The notes under the pieces were generated by a model, which made no database searches, had not been told where the DNA came from, and was given only the letters and a program-made list of their open reading frames with translations. Below are positions 24,901 to 39,900 of a DNA stretch of 64,000 bases, piece by piece. The DNA comes from Linyphia triangularis (lineage: Eukaryota > Arthropoda > Arachnida > Araneae > Linyphiidae). Numbering within the stretch: position 1 is the first letter of the stretch; each line of letters opens with the position of its first letter. Location of the stretch: assembly GCA_963978545.1 (NCBI GenBank), contig OZ021723.1, positions 8,667,593-8,731,592 on the forward strand. The letters run 5' to 3'. A program made the position numbers and the translations under genes.

Positions 24901-27900
24901 TGTTGAAACTTTCAGATCTCTAGGCCTATTATAAGTCACTTTTTTGTAAAAATATTTAGAAAAAAAAAATTCACATTCTTTTAGTCAAAAGTCAAATTAG
25001 AAGGCCAAAACTACTTATGTTGAAACTTTCAGATCTCTAGGCCTATTATAAGTCACTTTTTTGTAAAAATATTTAGAAAAAAAAATTCACATTCTTTTAG
25101 TCAAAAGTCAAATTAGAAGGCCAAAACTACTTATGTTGAAACTTTCAGATCTCTAGGCCTATTATAAGTCACTTTTTTGTAAAAATATTTAGAAAAAAAA
25201 ATTCACATTCTTTTAGTCAAAAGTCAAATTAGAAGGCCAAAACTACTTATGTTGAAACTTTCAGATCTCTAGGCCTATTATAAGTCATTTTTTTGTAAAA
25301 ATATTTAGAAAAAAAAATTCACATTCTTTTAGTCAAAAGTCAAATTAGAAGGCCAAAACTACTTATGTTGAAACTTTCAGATCTCTAGGCCTATTATAAG
25401 TCACTTTTTTGTAAAAATATTTAGAAAAAAAAAATTCACATTCTTTTAGTCAAAAGTCAAATTAAAAGGCCAAAACTACTTATGTTGAAACTTTCAGATC
25501 TCTAGGCCTATTATAAGTCACTTTTTTGTAAAAATATTTAGAAAAAAAAATTCACATTCTTTTAGTCAAAAGTCAAATTAGAAGGCCAAAACTACTTATG
25601 TTGAAACTTTCAGATCTCTAGGCCTATTATAAGTCACTTTTTTGTAAAAATATTTAGAAAAAAAAATTCGCATTCTTTTAGTCAAAAGTCAAATTAGAAG
25701 GCCAAAACTACTTATGTTGGAAATTTAAGAGAGAGAGCTTGTTTTATTATTATAGATAAGAAATGAAGAGGCTAACAATGTTCTTTTGTGCCCTATGCGC
25801 ATAGACGCTTTTCACTTTTACTACACAACGTCGAGACTCGGGGGATAAACTCTTAGGGGAGTGGGAACGTGGGGGGGGGGGGGGGAATTAGCCTAAAACT
25901 ACCGGACACCTTTTTTTTTATGATCTACCTACTTAAAATATTGTACTTATTTCGATACCAAGAAGTAATTTTTCTCAAACTGTTTGATTTATGTAGAGAA
26001 ATTATTTGTATAAAATCAGTTCAGAAAAATTTTATGGAAAAAGTAAGAACACTAACCAGTTAATTCATCATTTTAAAATAATTTATTTCTATATCATACA
26101 TCAATTTAAAAGATGTAATTTTATGATATTGTACTAAAATAGAGAAGGCTAATTCTAATAATTCTGGATTAATAATAAAAATAAAGAAAAAAAAGAGCAT
26201 ATCTCTCTCTCTATATATAAGGGCAAAGCCCTCACTGATTCATTCAGTCATCGCTAATTTTCCCACTTCCCACGTAGTCACAATTCTGAAAATTGGTACA
26301 AATATAAACAATTGCAAACATAGAAAAAGTAAGCTATTCCGATCTTGATTAACCCACTTTAAGGGGTGGAAAAAGGGTTAAACGTTAATAACGAGGGATA
26401 TTCGAATGTCCCACTTAACATGGTCAAAATTTAGAAAATCGGTACAAATATCAATAATCGTTAACATAGAAAAGGGAAATTATTTCTACCTCGGTTAACT
26501 CCCTTTAAGGGGTCGAAAAGGAGTTAAACGTTCCAAACGAGGGAAATTCGAATGTCCCACTTCCCACATGGTTACAACTCCTGAAAATCGTTGCAAATGT
26601 CAACAAAGACAAACATAGAAAAAGTAAGCTATTCCGATCTCCCTTAACCCACTTTAAGGGGTGGAAAAGAAGTTTAACTTTCTTTTTACTGTATTGGTTA
26701 ATAATCCACTTTTAAAGGGGGGGGGGGGGATTATGTTTTCAGTGTTCTAAAGGTATTGGCAGGGCTGCCACTGACTGTAAGCTTTGAAAATAGTTGCTTT
26801 AGTAGCCTCAGATGTTAAAAATAGTAGCCAAAATAGTAGTCTCAGACATTGAAAATAGTAGTCTCAGACGTTGAAAATAGTAGCCTCACTTTTGATAAAG
26901 ATTGTTTTTTCAAGTCGGTAAAGACTATCCTCTTGTTTTAAAGGTTTTAAATTATCATCAAGTTCGGAATAAAACTGTCGATTTACATAAACACAAAAAC
27001 CCAGAGACACTCTTCTTCCAATTCAAAATAGTGTCTAATACATAACATCCCATACGGTAAAAGGCATGTGTCTTGGGGGAGGCGCTATCGTACTTGCGTA
27101 ACTGCGATAGAAGTTGGCAACTCAACCTTACTCCCAGACAGCACCTAAGCAAAACTTCACGCAAAAGCGACAGTAAAAATCGATTGACAAAACAAGATAT
27201 ATATAGATATTTTTTTCTCTTAATTTCCAAAGTCAAACAACTTTTTGGCAGAAAAACTAGTTTCATGTTTAAACAATTATACTACATATTGACAATGACA
27301 GGCGAATTTAATTAAGGCCAGAACATTTAAATTTATAAGAGGATAGTAACAAAATTTGAGAAATAAAATTCCCCAACATTTCCCTAATTTCCAGAATATT
27401 CCCTGACGTGCATCTCTATCGAAGTTATCATTAAAAAAAAAAACGAAGAAAATATGACCAGTTTATTTGCAATTACATTTACTTATCAATGTATAATTGC
27501 ACCAAAATATAAATTTAGGCTAAAAATCAAAACAAGCATTTTTAGAGCATGAAAAAATGGAAAACATTAATAAAAAAAATACAAAATTCACACAAACCAA
27601 TTTACAAAATACACCCATACTTACTAACTTCAAGGAAAAGAAACTAGTACAATACTTTTCTTTTTAATTTAAAAAATATCACAAATAAAACACATTATTT
27701 ATTTTCTTTAATATATGTCATAGGCTTTATCCTGTTCATAAATTTTAAACAGTGTCATAAATATTTACTAAACTTGGGCATGCATGAGCATGAAACTTAA
27801 ATAATCAGCATTTTGTAATTCATTCATAAAGGTATAATATTTCATAAAAAATTATGTCTTTTGGATTTTGAAATTGAAAAAAGATAAATAACATATATTT

Positions 27901-30900
27901 CATGAAAGAAAGGCTTGAAATTAATAGCTTCTTATAAAAATTAATTACTCATAGATATATGGAAATAAAATTTTGTACAACAAAAATATTATCTTAAACC
28001 ACTTAAGTACATATTAAATGAGGTAAAAAACGTTTTCATAAAACATGACAAGCATAGCATTCGGCAGGGGAAAAGGATGCATGGACTTTTTTTTTTTAAT
28101 TCCATGACCCTTTGCCTGAATGTATGCAGTAGAGCATTCAGATTTTTTATTTTTTGGAGGGGTAGGAGGGTGTTTCAATTCTTTATTTTATTTATATTAA
28201 ACATACAAATCAAAAACACATATCACTTTCAGTTAATTACGCTTAATAAAGTATGAAAATTAAAGTACAAAAAAAAAATCAAGTACAGGATCTAACCCTT
28301 TTTGCTCATTAATGCCTATAGATTTGTTACACATCTATAACAGTGCAGTAAAGGGTTAATAAAAACAAAAAAAAATATGATGGAATCAATTTAAAATATT
28401 AAGGAATTTGGGGTTCCAATATATTCTATTGAAAAAAAACACAGGTCAAGAAGAAAAACAATCGTGTCTGTAAAGGATGCAGTCAGATTTAAGTTTGAGG
28501 ATTTTTTTTAACAATAATGCGCCGGCGGTGGGGAAGCTATAAGATAACCAAAAATCTAACAGAAATACTATGTAAATAATTGTTCCAAGCATGACAATGA
28601 TCTCGGAAAATATAGAGGGGGAGGAGGATGATAAAAAAAGCGGAATATGAACATGCGGTTGTGGGCCGAGGAGAGGGGATTGCCCAGTTTGGCTCAGCTG
28701 CCGAGAGTAGAAAAAGGTCGGAAACTTCGATCTCCCAAATCGGCCAACTAGCCAGATATTGAGCGACTTTTACGAAAGAGCACATGAAAAAAACCTGTAT
28801 TATTCAACGCACCAACGTCACGGCATCCACTTCGTGCGACACTAGCCGGGATAGATGTCCGCACCCGCACGACGAATGCGAGAAGGGAAACTCAAAAATT
28901 TCAAAATTCCCTGATTAAAGAGTAATTTTACGAAATTTCTTAACATTTACCTGAATTCCCGGTTCTGTCGCCACCCTGTTTAAGCTACATTCAAAGTGTA
29001 ATTAAATTGCCTCAAAATTTAAATTATTTTATTATTTATAAATTTAGCTACAACATTGAAATTCTAAACATTCTGCATCGATTGACCTACACGGCGAAAT
29101 CGTTCACCACATCGGCACAAATCTTGAACATAACGTCTATATAACATCTATACTATCCATACTGATAGCATTTTCTTCCGGCGTTCACCACAAATTCATT
29201 TTTGTTAAGTAAAGTAAACATAGCGAAATAATTTGATATTTCGGAATATAACAGTGTAAGCCCTAGTGCCTTGCACGGCGGAACCTAATGGGCAGGCGAA
29301 AATGTTCGCGGTAGCCGTCAAAAACAACCATCTCGTGTGAGCGGTTACTATCGTCGTCCTAACAAAATGACCACTGTACCCGCGAATATGAACAACTATT
29401 TCTTTAGTATTTGTTCTCTTTCCCTCCCCCTCCCCCCTTAAAAAAAATCCCCGTTTGGAGAAAATTGTTAGTACCTTAGTGCCGATTTTTTTCGTGCTAC
29501 TATCGGACATTATCCAATTTCTTAAAAAATAGTCGCCTCAGCCCAAAAATAGTTGAAGGTTTTGTTAAAAATAGTCGTTTCGGGCCCTTTTTTCATTGAA
29601 ATAGTCGCCATAGTCGCCTAGCCACTAAAATAGTCGTTTTAGTAGCCTTTTTAGTCGCCTGTGGCAGCCCTGTATTGGGGAATGAGAATATGATTAAATA
29701 AACTTGGAAGCACTCTCAGATCACAAATAGCAGTCTAACATGTTTTAAAAATTTGCACAAATTTAAATAATTATGCTAAGTTTATAATATGGTTACGTTT
29801 TTACAATTGGATGTCTGATTAAAATGTTGAGATAAAATATAAACTTATTTTGAATTACATATTTTGTGAAATACAAGTGTGACCCACTGGTGATGCACGC
29901 AGTCCCACTGGTGATGCACGCAGTCCCACTGGACAGACGCGTGTGACCCATCGGTGATGCACGCGGACGTTAACGTGTTAAACAACTAACACAACGCGCA
30001 ATTGTGAATAAACTATTTCAGAAACGGTGGTCTTAAATTTTAAAATGGTATATCGTTCAGACATTTTTTTAAAAGATATTGAGGGGGGGGGGGGGAGAGG
30101 AGGAGGAGGAGGTTGAAATCTTTACAAATAAACACCGTCCAGAAATGATGTACAATATTGTGAAGGAATCCAGATGCCTCTAACCAGGTGAAGTTGAGCT
30201 CTGGATTAAACACAAGATTGAATAGATGGTTGAGAAGTCTGAGGGATTATTGAATCTTACTTGGATTCCTTAGCTGCTGGACACTCTTCGTCCTCAGGAT
30301 TAGATGACGATTCAGGTTTCGGAGGTGGAACGAGCTGTTGTTCCGAATCATTGATGAGTTTGTCGTCGTCTTCGAAATTACCGGAGACATCTTCGCCAGT
30401 TGTGAACGACACTTCTTTGGTACCCGATTGAACCACCTTGCCTTGTCTTATCACCTGTAGAAGACAAAAACATTCGTTACTTTTCTTGGGAGTTTTAATG
30501 CGTTAACACGTTGAGAGCCACATCAGTCATCTGTGTCTGACATTGAACTTAACGTTTAGACCGTGTCAGTCATCGGTTACTGACATAGAACTTAACGTTT
30601 AGATCGTGTCAGTCATCGGTTACTGACATAGAACTTAACGTTTAGATCGTGTCAGTCATCGGTTACTGACATAGAACTTAACGTTTAGATCGTGTCAGTC
30701 ATCGGTTACTGACATAGAACTTAACGTTTAGATCGTGTCAGTCATCGGTTACTGACATAGAACTTAACGTTTAGATCGTGTCAGTCATCGGTTACTGACA
30801 TAGAATTTAACGTTTAGATCGTGTCAGTCATCGGTTACTGACATAGAACTTAACGTTTAGATCGTGTCAGTCATCGGTGACTGACAGCGTGAGATATGAC

Positions 30901-33900
30901 ATAAAACAAACATATTTACATTGTTTTAGTAATTTCTGAAAACAATTAAAAATTTATTTCATTTTTATTTATTCCAAGATACAATTCGAGCGCTTCTAAG
31001 TAGCGCGTGCCCTGATGGGGATTCACCGACCAAACGGTATAGTGGTTAGCGTGCTAGTTTCTAGACCGGGAGGTTGAGGGTTCGAGTCCCGTGTTAGGCA
31101 TGGGTGTTTGTAAATGTATGTTGGCTTGTCTAATGACGAATGTTTCGGCGCATTATATCCCTCGTGTTGCTGACGGCGCCAGATAATCTGAAAACAATCA
31201 ACCAACCAACCTGATGGGGATTCCTTTAAAAATACACGTGGCACTCAACGTCTTAATTCACAGAGCTAGTGTATTTTACCTATACGCATATAAGTTGTAA
31301 CAAACTCCCAATAGAATTTAAACTGTAATGTAACTCAGAACTGTACTGTTGAACAATCGAAAGTACACCGAAAACTGATAACACAGAGCCAATGATTTCC
31401 AATGCCTAACTTGATAATACAAATCCAGTGCAAAGCACGTATCTTAACATTTTACTTTCAATTACCCATATGTACACATAGAGTAATGAAAGTATAGTAT
31501 CCTGTCAAAATTTTTTATTTAAGTTTTTTTTGCATTTTTTTAAAGACCCCATACAAGGATTATCGCAAAAAATATCACCAAACTGGCAATTTTTGCTAAA
31601 TGAGTGATGACAATATAAAAACGGTAAATGGCACAAATCCATGTCAGTATTATAGTGTAATTGAAAGTTGTGCGATGTTCCACACTCCTAGATTTCGCTA
31701 AACTTTGATATTGTTACCAGATAATTCCATCCAATTTGTCCTATACAATGTTAAAGTTAAATGGTTATATTCGCTCGTGAAATAATAAAAAAATAGTTAA
31801 TAAATCAGCCAATAAGTTGTCATCAATTACCAAAAGTTGTTAAACTTTTAAACCGCAATTTCCCAGTTTGAGCTAATCATGGCAGAAATGCGATGATATA
31901 ATGCCAAGTTTTAAGTAGTTATTTGCTTGAATAAGCATAACACTATGCCATAACATTACAGTATTGTAACTTCATTTCATTCATCTGGTAAGTCTTGGAA
32001 GGGAAAACTGATCTTCATTTGTGTCTCGAATATATTAGAAAACCAGGAAAACAACCAACAAACGGTGCTGGCAAATTTTCCCCAATCACCATTATATATG
32101 CTCATTTTTTAAAGGAGTGTTTCCAGCGCCTCAGAATGCTATAAATTAAGGTAATAGTTAGGGATGGAACGGATATCCGGCAAATATCCGATATCCGGCA
32201 TATCCGGCTGATTTTTCAATATCCGAAACCCCGTCGGATATCCGATTTGAAATACCGGACATCCGATAATTTCATTCGGATATTCGGCCACCAGGTATCC
32301 ACAAGAAATAATTTTTTGCAAAAAATAATGATCTTTTTCGGACACATGGAACACCGCATCCTACACTTTATTTTTTTTCTTTGACATAAATTGCAGTCAA
32401 GTTAGAAAACGAAAAAGTTCCTTCGTGAGAACTATGCATTCGCATATCCCTAACTTCATTCTAAGGTCATTCTGACGCCGAACCCCAGTGTTTAGTTCCT
32501 AAGCATGCATGGTCCTCCTCAGTTTATTTCTTTCAGGTATAAACAGCTAAGTCAACCTTGCCCAGTCTGCGAATCAAATCATGGACCCGTGGCATGCAGT
32601 GCGGTGCGCTAACCACTAATTATAATTTACTTGATACTTCATATCATGACCATTTTTTTTCATATAGCATATCGTATAACTATCGTTTTTAGTATATAGA
32701 CCGAATATCCTTCCGGATATCCGGTGAAATCCGTTTCGGATATCCGTATCCGGTAGACATGGTACCCCGGATATCCGAAATCCGGTTTCCGGCAAAACTC
32801 GCATCCGTTCCATCCCTAGTAATAGTCTGGTAACTTGGGTTGGAAAAAAAATCGACTTTTTTTCTTACTTATTTCGAAAGTAAAATACAGTGTGTCTATA
32901 AAATGTTGGACACATTTTGATGTTGAATAATTCCTAAAATAATGAAGCTATAAACTTATGGCATTTATGCCTCTGCTCTCTCTCACCACAAGCATAATTT
33001 CCCTGTCAGGATTTTAAGAGCCATTGAGCTTACTTAATTTTACTTAAACTTAAATTAGTAAGAAAATGTCATCATTTACAAAAGCTCATCCCCTACACTT
33101 TATGCACCTTGCGTTTGTTTAATCGCACTACCATAATGCGGCAGATTATGACACAGGGAGATATTAACAAGAACCTCTAGCAATGATATCAATATCCGAG
33201 GTAAGATGTATGAATTTGAACAACTGCCAAACGAGATTTTTTTCTTTTTTTCTAATTCAGCAATTGTTTGAAGCATTAACATCATGTAAATTAGCCTTTA
33301 CGTGTGTGTTGTGAATAGAGTAGATTTTTTTTTATTTCAGTCTCTCTGGAAAGATAAAAGGCAAACAGAGAGCTCTAAATAACACAGAAACAAGGTACAT
33401 TGTTCCAAGGTCTATGGAAATTGAATTTAAAGGCACTTCAGAGAGTGCTTTAAATGACTTAGACCACGGCACATTGTTTCAAGGTCTGTTGAAATTGAAC
33501 TTAAAATCGAAAGTTCAGGCGGCGTTACAAATGATTTAAACCACGGCACATTGTTTCAAGGTCTCTTGAAATTGAATTTTAAGGCAGTTCAGAGATTGTT
33601 AAATGACTTAGACCACGGCACATTGTTCCAAGGTCTATGGAAATTGAACTTAAAATAGGCAGTTCAGAGAGCGTTATAAATTACTTAGACCACTGCACAT
33701 TGTTCCAAGGTCTATGGAAATTGAATTTAAAGGCACTTCAGAGAGTGCTTTAAATGACTTAGACCACGGCACATTGTTTCAAGGTCTGTTGAAATTGAAC
33801 TTAAAATCGAAAGTTCAGGCGGCGTTACAAATGATTTAAACCACGGCACATTGTTCCAAGGTCTATTGAAATTGAATTTAAAGGCAGTTCAGAGAGTGCT

Positions 33901-36900
33901 TTAAATGACTTAGACCACCGCCCATAGTTCTAAGGTCTGTTGAAATTGAACTTAAAATAGGCGATTCAAAGAGATTTATAGATGATACAGAACCAAGATG
34001 CATTGTTTCAAGGTCTTTTGAATTTGAATTTAAAAAGGCAGTTACACACCTCGTAGTTGAACTTGAAGTCGGCGTTTTCTTTGGAAGTGAAGAGCAGCTT
34101 GACTTCTTTCTTCTCCCCGCAAGGAATGGCCGTTCCAATGTTTTCCATTTGGATGAAGCTGCCCGATGGTGAATAAAAGGGGCTGAGTAACATGCCCGTC
34201 TGGGGTTGGTTCAGGATACTGCGATCCGGCTTCTGAGGATCGTTGGCGTAAGTCAGTGATTTGGCCTGCCAGTAAAGAAAAATATTATATTAATGGCACT
34301 TGTAAATAATGTCTTAAATGTTCATGATGTTATAACAGAAATTGTTTTCAATATTTAAAGATAATATTTTTGAAATTGCTTTAATTTTGTACTGATCACG
34401 ATTAGGCTGAGAGGCGACTGCAATTTTTGGACCCCATTGAACATAATTCTGAATTTTTTTTATAGAAATTGGAAAAAAGTGAGTAGATTACGAATCCACT
34501 GGTCTGCCGTGGCAAAAATGGCCGAAACTGGTTAAAAATCGATTTTTAATAAGTTGAACGAAATCCAATTGCCAAATGCGCCATAACTTGCCAAATAATG
34601 AGCATTTTTTTATTTGATAACCCTCACTCTTTAATTTTCAATTAAGAAGGTTGCAGACGATTCGGATGTGTGGCTATGTTTTACTTGCATCTTTCACAAA
34701 TGAGCCAAATTGGCAATGAACATTACGTCACCGAGGACGTAATTGATGTCGCCAAATTGGCTTACTTTTAAAAGATACAAGTTTTCCGAGACAGAGATCA
34801 GAAATCGTTTGCGCTTTTCCTCATTGAAAATCAAAATGCAGTGGGTTGCCAAACGAAAACGTTTGTTCTATTTTTGGCAAGTTATGATATATTTAGCAAT
34901 CGGATTTTAGTTCAACTCATTCTAAGTCGATATTTGATCAGTTTCGGCCATTTTTGCCACGGCAGACCAGTGAATTCGTAATCTACTTACTTTCCCCCAA
35001 TTTCTATAAAAAAATTCAGAATGATGTTCGATGGGGTCCAATAATGGCAGTTGCCTCTCGGACTAAATGTATTTAAAGGAAAATAAGCCATTGTCAAAAA
35101 TTCATTATTTTCTTCATCTTATAGGGCAAAATTAGAGGATTGATCAAATTGCTGCGCGGAGAATTTCAATTGAACCGTTCAATCAGTTCTCACGTGACAC
35201 ATCTTTTAGTGTTTTGAAAAGTTAGATGTCTAATTGATTTTATAAGTGTTCCGTATTTGTTATTTTGCTAAACCTAACACTAACTAGATTGAAATAAAAT
35301 CTTTCAAATATGTGTGTTAAGGAATTCCAATTTAATAGTCACGTCGGTTATTTGCTCTTTTAAACCACCAATTTAAATACAATGAAATCGTTACGTTTGG
35401 TATAATAACATTTGTCATATCAAACATTATTTAACATTAACTATTACCTCACAACTAACAATTATTTTTAATTTTATATGTCTGAAATCACGCAAAAAAA
35501 AAAAAAAAATCATCAAGCATTTATCTACAATAAAAGCTGTAATAAAGGATAGAAATAAAATTTTGATTTTGTCATTATTTTATTATTCATTTAAACAATA
35601 ATAATAATAAAAAATATCCATGAAATTTAAGAATACAACAATATCTGTAGGTTTAATCTCTTTTCCATTTTAGAGAGCTGAATCCCGCATTTTACTTCCC
35701 GATATTCAATTAAAAATAAAAAATAAAAACACTTTCCGAGTTTTAATGACTATAACCTTATTTAAAAACTACACATATATTTATAAGTAATGTATCAAAA
35801 GTACTCGTTTCTTACATCCAGCTGTACAGATGTGGTATCTACATTCTGCGGGGGTATCACGTATTCTATAATCCCACTTTCTTCTGTTGTGTAATTCTTG
35901 CAAAACTTCACTTTCTTGTTTGCTGACCAGTCGGCGATGACTCGCTGTCTCGATACGGTGTAGCAGATGCTGATGGGTTCACCCGAAGCTGGACTATCAT
36001 CAGGATTGGTCACTTTAAGCTACATTATAAAATATATTACGTTATGTTATCAATATTTCATAAACTATAATAATTTTAAAGGTTTAGATTTACTATACGT
36101 TGCCTCTTGGTGACTTTTTGAAAGTTGGCGAATCGGCCAGTCGCCATGGTTTTCTGACAACCCTAATGACCGTTTGGATTTGGCAACACGGCGTTTAGAC
36201 GTCATTTTCAATTTGGAGACTTTTTTGAAAGGCAGCATATAGTAAATCATAACCATTTGAAGTATATTCGTATCGACTTCGTGTACTCAGGGCCTCTTTG
36301 GTTTTTGTGGTCCCTTGGCGAAAGGGAACAGAACGACAGAGTTTCCCGCAATCTCTGCTGTTGCTACTATTTTATGAGTAGACGTAATTGTAGAGTATTA
36401 TTTCTAGTACTAAGCCGACCAAACGGTATAGTGGTTAGCGTGCTGGCTTCTAGACCGCGAGGTTGCTGGTTCCGAGTCCCGTGTTAGAAATGGGTGTTTG
36501 TAAATGTATGTTGGCTTGTCAAATGACGAATGTTTCGGCGCATTATAGCCCTCGTGTTGCTGACGGTGCCAGATAATCTGAAAACAACCAACTTCTAGTA
36601 CTATAAAACTAGAAGTAACTGGAGAGAGTTTAGTTTGTAACTACACAGGTAGCACACTGGTATTAGTCGTTGTCGGAAAGAGGGGTCCTGTGAGGTTTGA
36701 CCAGTCGGTGCCGAATCTACAGCATCGTTCCAAAATACATGATTTTTTAAAAAAAGTAAACATGTCAAAACTATCACAAAACATATTTTTTTTTTTACCT
36801 CTCCGTCCTTTCTTATAACTCTATGGCCGACCAAACGGTATAGTGGTTAGCGTGCTGGCTTCTAGACCCGTGTAAGGCATGGGTGTTTGTAAATGTATGT

Positions 36901-39900
36901 TGGCTTGTCAAATGACGAATGTTTCGGCGCATTATAGCTCTCGTGTTGCTGACGGTGCCAGATAATCTGAAAACAACCAACCAACTTATAACTCTACGTT
37001 TCAATTTTAAAACTCTGCATCAAGATTCTAAAATTTCCAGCATATTTTCTCAACCAATCTCGCCCAGCACTGGGCTAGATTATCCAAGATCCGTAACAAC
37101 GGCCAGTCTACAAAGGTCCGCATCCGGATGGACCAGTGCCGAGCCGTTATTAGCCAGCTGATTTTTACTGCTGGGGTAGAAGTAATAAGCTATACATCTT
37201 ATTTTATGATTTAATTTCGACAACCAAAGATGGAAACAGAATAAGCAAACTACGACTGACCATCATTCCATTGCCTTAAGGGGACTGTTGAGGCAAAAAT
37301 TTCAAAATTTTCTATTTTTATATTATAGTGGAAATATATAGCCTTCAATTCTAGCTTTCAGTACATACCTTACTTTTGCTGATCCGAGAAGAACTAAGAA
37401 TATTATTTGAGTTTTTGTAAGCGCGCATATCTGAAATCGTATGTATTTCAACTTCTTAAATTGCATTTTTCTCTTCATGTGTATTTTAAGATTTTTAGGG
37501 TATTCGATTTGTTCCTTGCGATTCAAAAGTCGATGTATTTTTTTTTAATTTGGAGATATTGTTTACTATACTATTTTGAACACAATTGTGCATGGATTTT
37601 GGAATCTGGTATTTTTTTATTGTTTTACAGCAATTTTCGTAATGCTTCTATTTAAAAAGTTGACATTTTTGGCCGTTGTACAAAAGTTTTACTTTTAAAT
37701 AATTAACTAATGAGTCAAATTCCAAAATCCATGCACAATTATGTCAATATTTATTCAATTAGCTTGTACAAAAAAATTGAGACAGATTGCAAAAAATTTG
37801 AATCGCAAGGAGCGTTTTTAAAATTACGGAAAAAACGCTAAATTTTTCAATAAAAATTTAATTTCTTGAAAAAAAATCAATATAAATTTTTGAATTCATC
37901 TAATTGCTACTGAACTGCACAAAAAATTTCATGAATTTTAGACAAAAATTGAAGAATTTTTATTTTTGGCTTAACAGTCCCCTTAAGGCGCAAACACGGT
38001 TTCGATTTAACTTCCAACAATCATCTTGTGGATATGATTGATACACACGGATTGGTCCTTATAACTTAAGGTGGGTTGCGAATACTGTACTGCAGCATGT
38101 GAAGCAAGAGAGGTCATGCCAGATATATACTGTCTGTGTGTCTGGACAAAAAATCCTTCCAGATAGTCTGATTGAAACAGTAACCGGAGTCTTCAATCTA
38201 GTATAAGGGTGATGCATGAAGAAAACTGGCTTTCGAAGCTTATCGGCTAAGGTCACACGAGAATTTTTCCATGCAGAAACGCAGCTTGAAAACAAGCAAT
38301 AAAATATAGACAAGCTATAACACACAGGTGGCCAGACATAGCTTATTTACTCGCTGGTGCGGGGATCATCTGTCGAATTTTCAAGGTCGCCTGCTGGAGG
38401 ATGCAAACAGACCTATTTTTCAAGCTCAGCAGGCGTTCCTGAAAACACTTCGCCATAGATAACTGTTCCTGTTGTTGCTATATTCCTGTGTTTTCGTTTT
38501 AATTTTTTGATACGTAAAATAACTATATCATGGAATAACTACTTGGATTGTGAACTTATCATTCATGAAATTGAAAGATATGCCTATAATTGTGATGCAA
38601 GGGATAATAATTTCAAAAGCAGTAAACTGAAAAGAGTATGAACCACGTGTTGCTCAAGCGCCAAAATTATCAAACCACCCAACCACAAGTACTCGTCGAC
38701 GCGTTGATTGGAGAAGAGATTGAACCAGTGGTGTGAGTTGAATGCAACTCATATGGCAGTCAACGTGTTAAATTAACATAATGTTGTTGATTAGTTTTTC
38801 GATATATAAAGATTCAAGTTAATATAATCAAGCAATCAACAATTTAGTCAATAGAATCAATCATAATTTTGAGCTTTCACTATACGGAAGTTGTTAATGT
38901 GCACATTACCTAATAGACAGAGAGGCGACTGCAATTTTTGGACCCCATCGAACATCATTCTGATTTTTTTATAGAAATTAGAGTAAAGTGAGTATATTAC
39001 GAATCCACTGGTCTGCCATTGCAAAAATGGCCGAAACTGGTCAAAAATCGACTTTGAATAAGTTGAACTAAATCCAATTGCCAAATGCGCCATAACTTGC
39101 CAAATAATGAGCATTTTTTTTTTATTTGGTAACCCTCACTCTTTAATTTTCAATGAAGAAGGTTGCAGACGATTCAGATATCTGGAGACGGGCTACTTGC
39201 ATCTATTAAAAGAGAGCCAAGTTGGCAAAAAATATTACGTTACGGATGACGTAACTGATGTCGCCAATTTGGCTTACTTTTAAAAAGATACACACTTTCC
39301 CAGCCAGAGAACAGAAATCGTTTGCGCTTTTTCTCATTCAAAATCAAAATGCAGGGTTGCCAGACGAAAAAGTGTGTTCTCTTTTTGGCAAGTTATGACA
39401 TATTTGGCAATCGGATTTTAGTTCAACTCATTCCAAGTCGATTTTTGATCAGTTTCGGCCATTTTTGCAACGGCAGACCAGTGGATTCCTAATCTACTCA
39501 CTTTTCTCCAATATCTATAAAAAATTCAGAATGGCGTTCGATGAGGTCCAAAAATTGCAGTCGCCTCTCGGACTATAAGTAAAATGCAGAAAACACTTGA
39601 CTACTCCTCACATTAACGGAGCAAATCAGTTAATCTGCAGATTAGCTAGGGCCGACCAAACGGTATAGTGGTTAGCGTGCTGGCTTCTAGACCCGTGTTA
39701 GGCATGGGTGTTTGTAAATGTATGTTGGCTTGTCAAATGACGAATGTTTCTGCGCATTATAGCCCTCGTGTTGCTGACGGCGCCAGATAATCTGAAAACA
39801 GCCAACCAACCAGATTAGCTAGGTAACGTGCACATTAACGGCTTTCGAGTTTTGGCGGTAACACATATACAACAAAACGAAATACCAACCTTTCCACTGT

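Larger units (their letters stand above)
30503..31255. mobile_element. piggyBac-like MITE with internal array and SINE
   Basis: Ends TTAACACGTTGAGAGCCAC and GTGGCACTCAACGTCTTAA, matching inverted repeats bounded by TTAA. Inside are the 43-bp array (30510-30890) and a SINE (31025-31209). It begins 48 nt upstream of the exon H acceptor. Confidence 0.75.

Noticed and set aside
30510..30890. CRISPR array
   Set aside because: Units are contiguous 43-bp tandem repeats without unique spacers, in a eukaryotic intron and inside a TTAA-bounded element.
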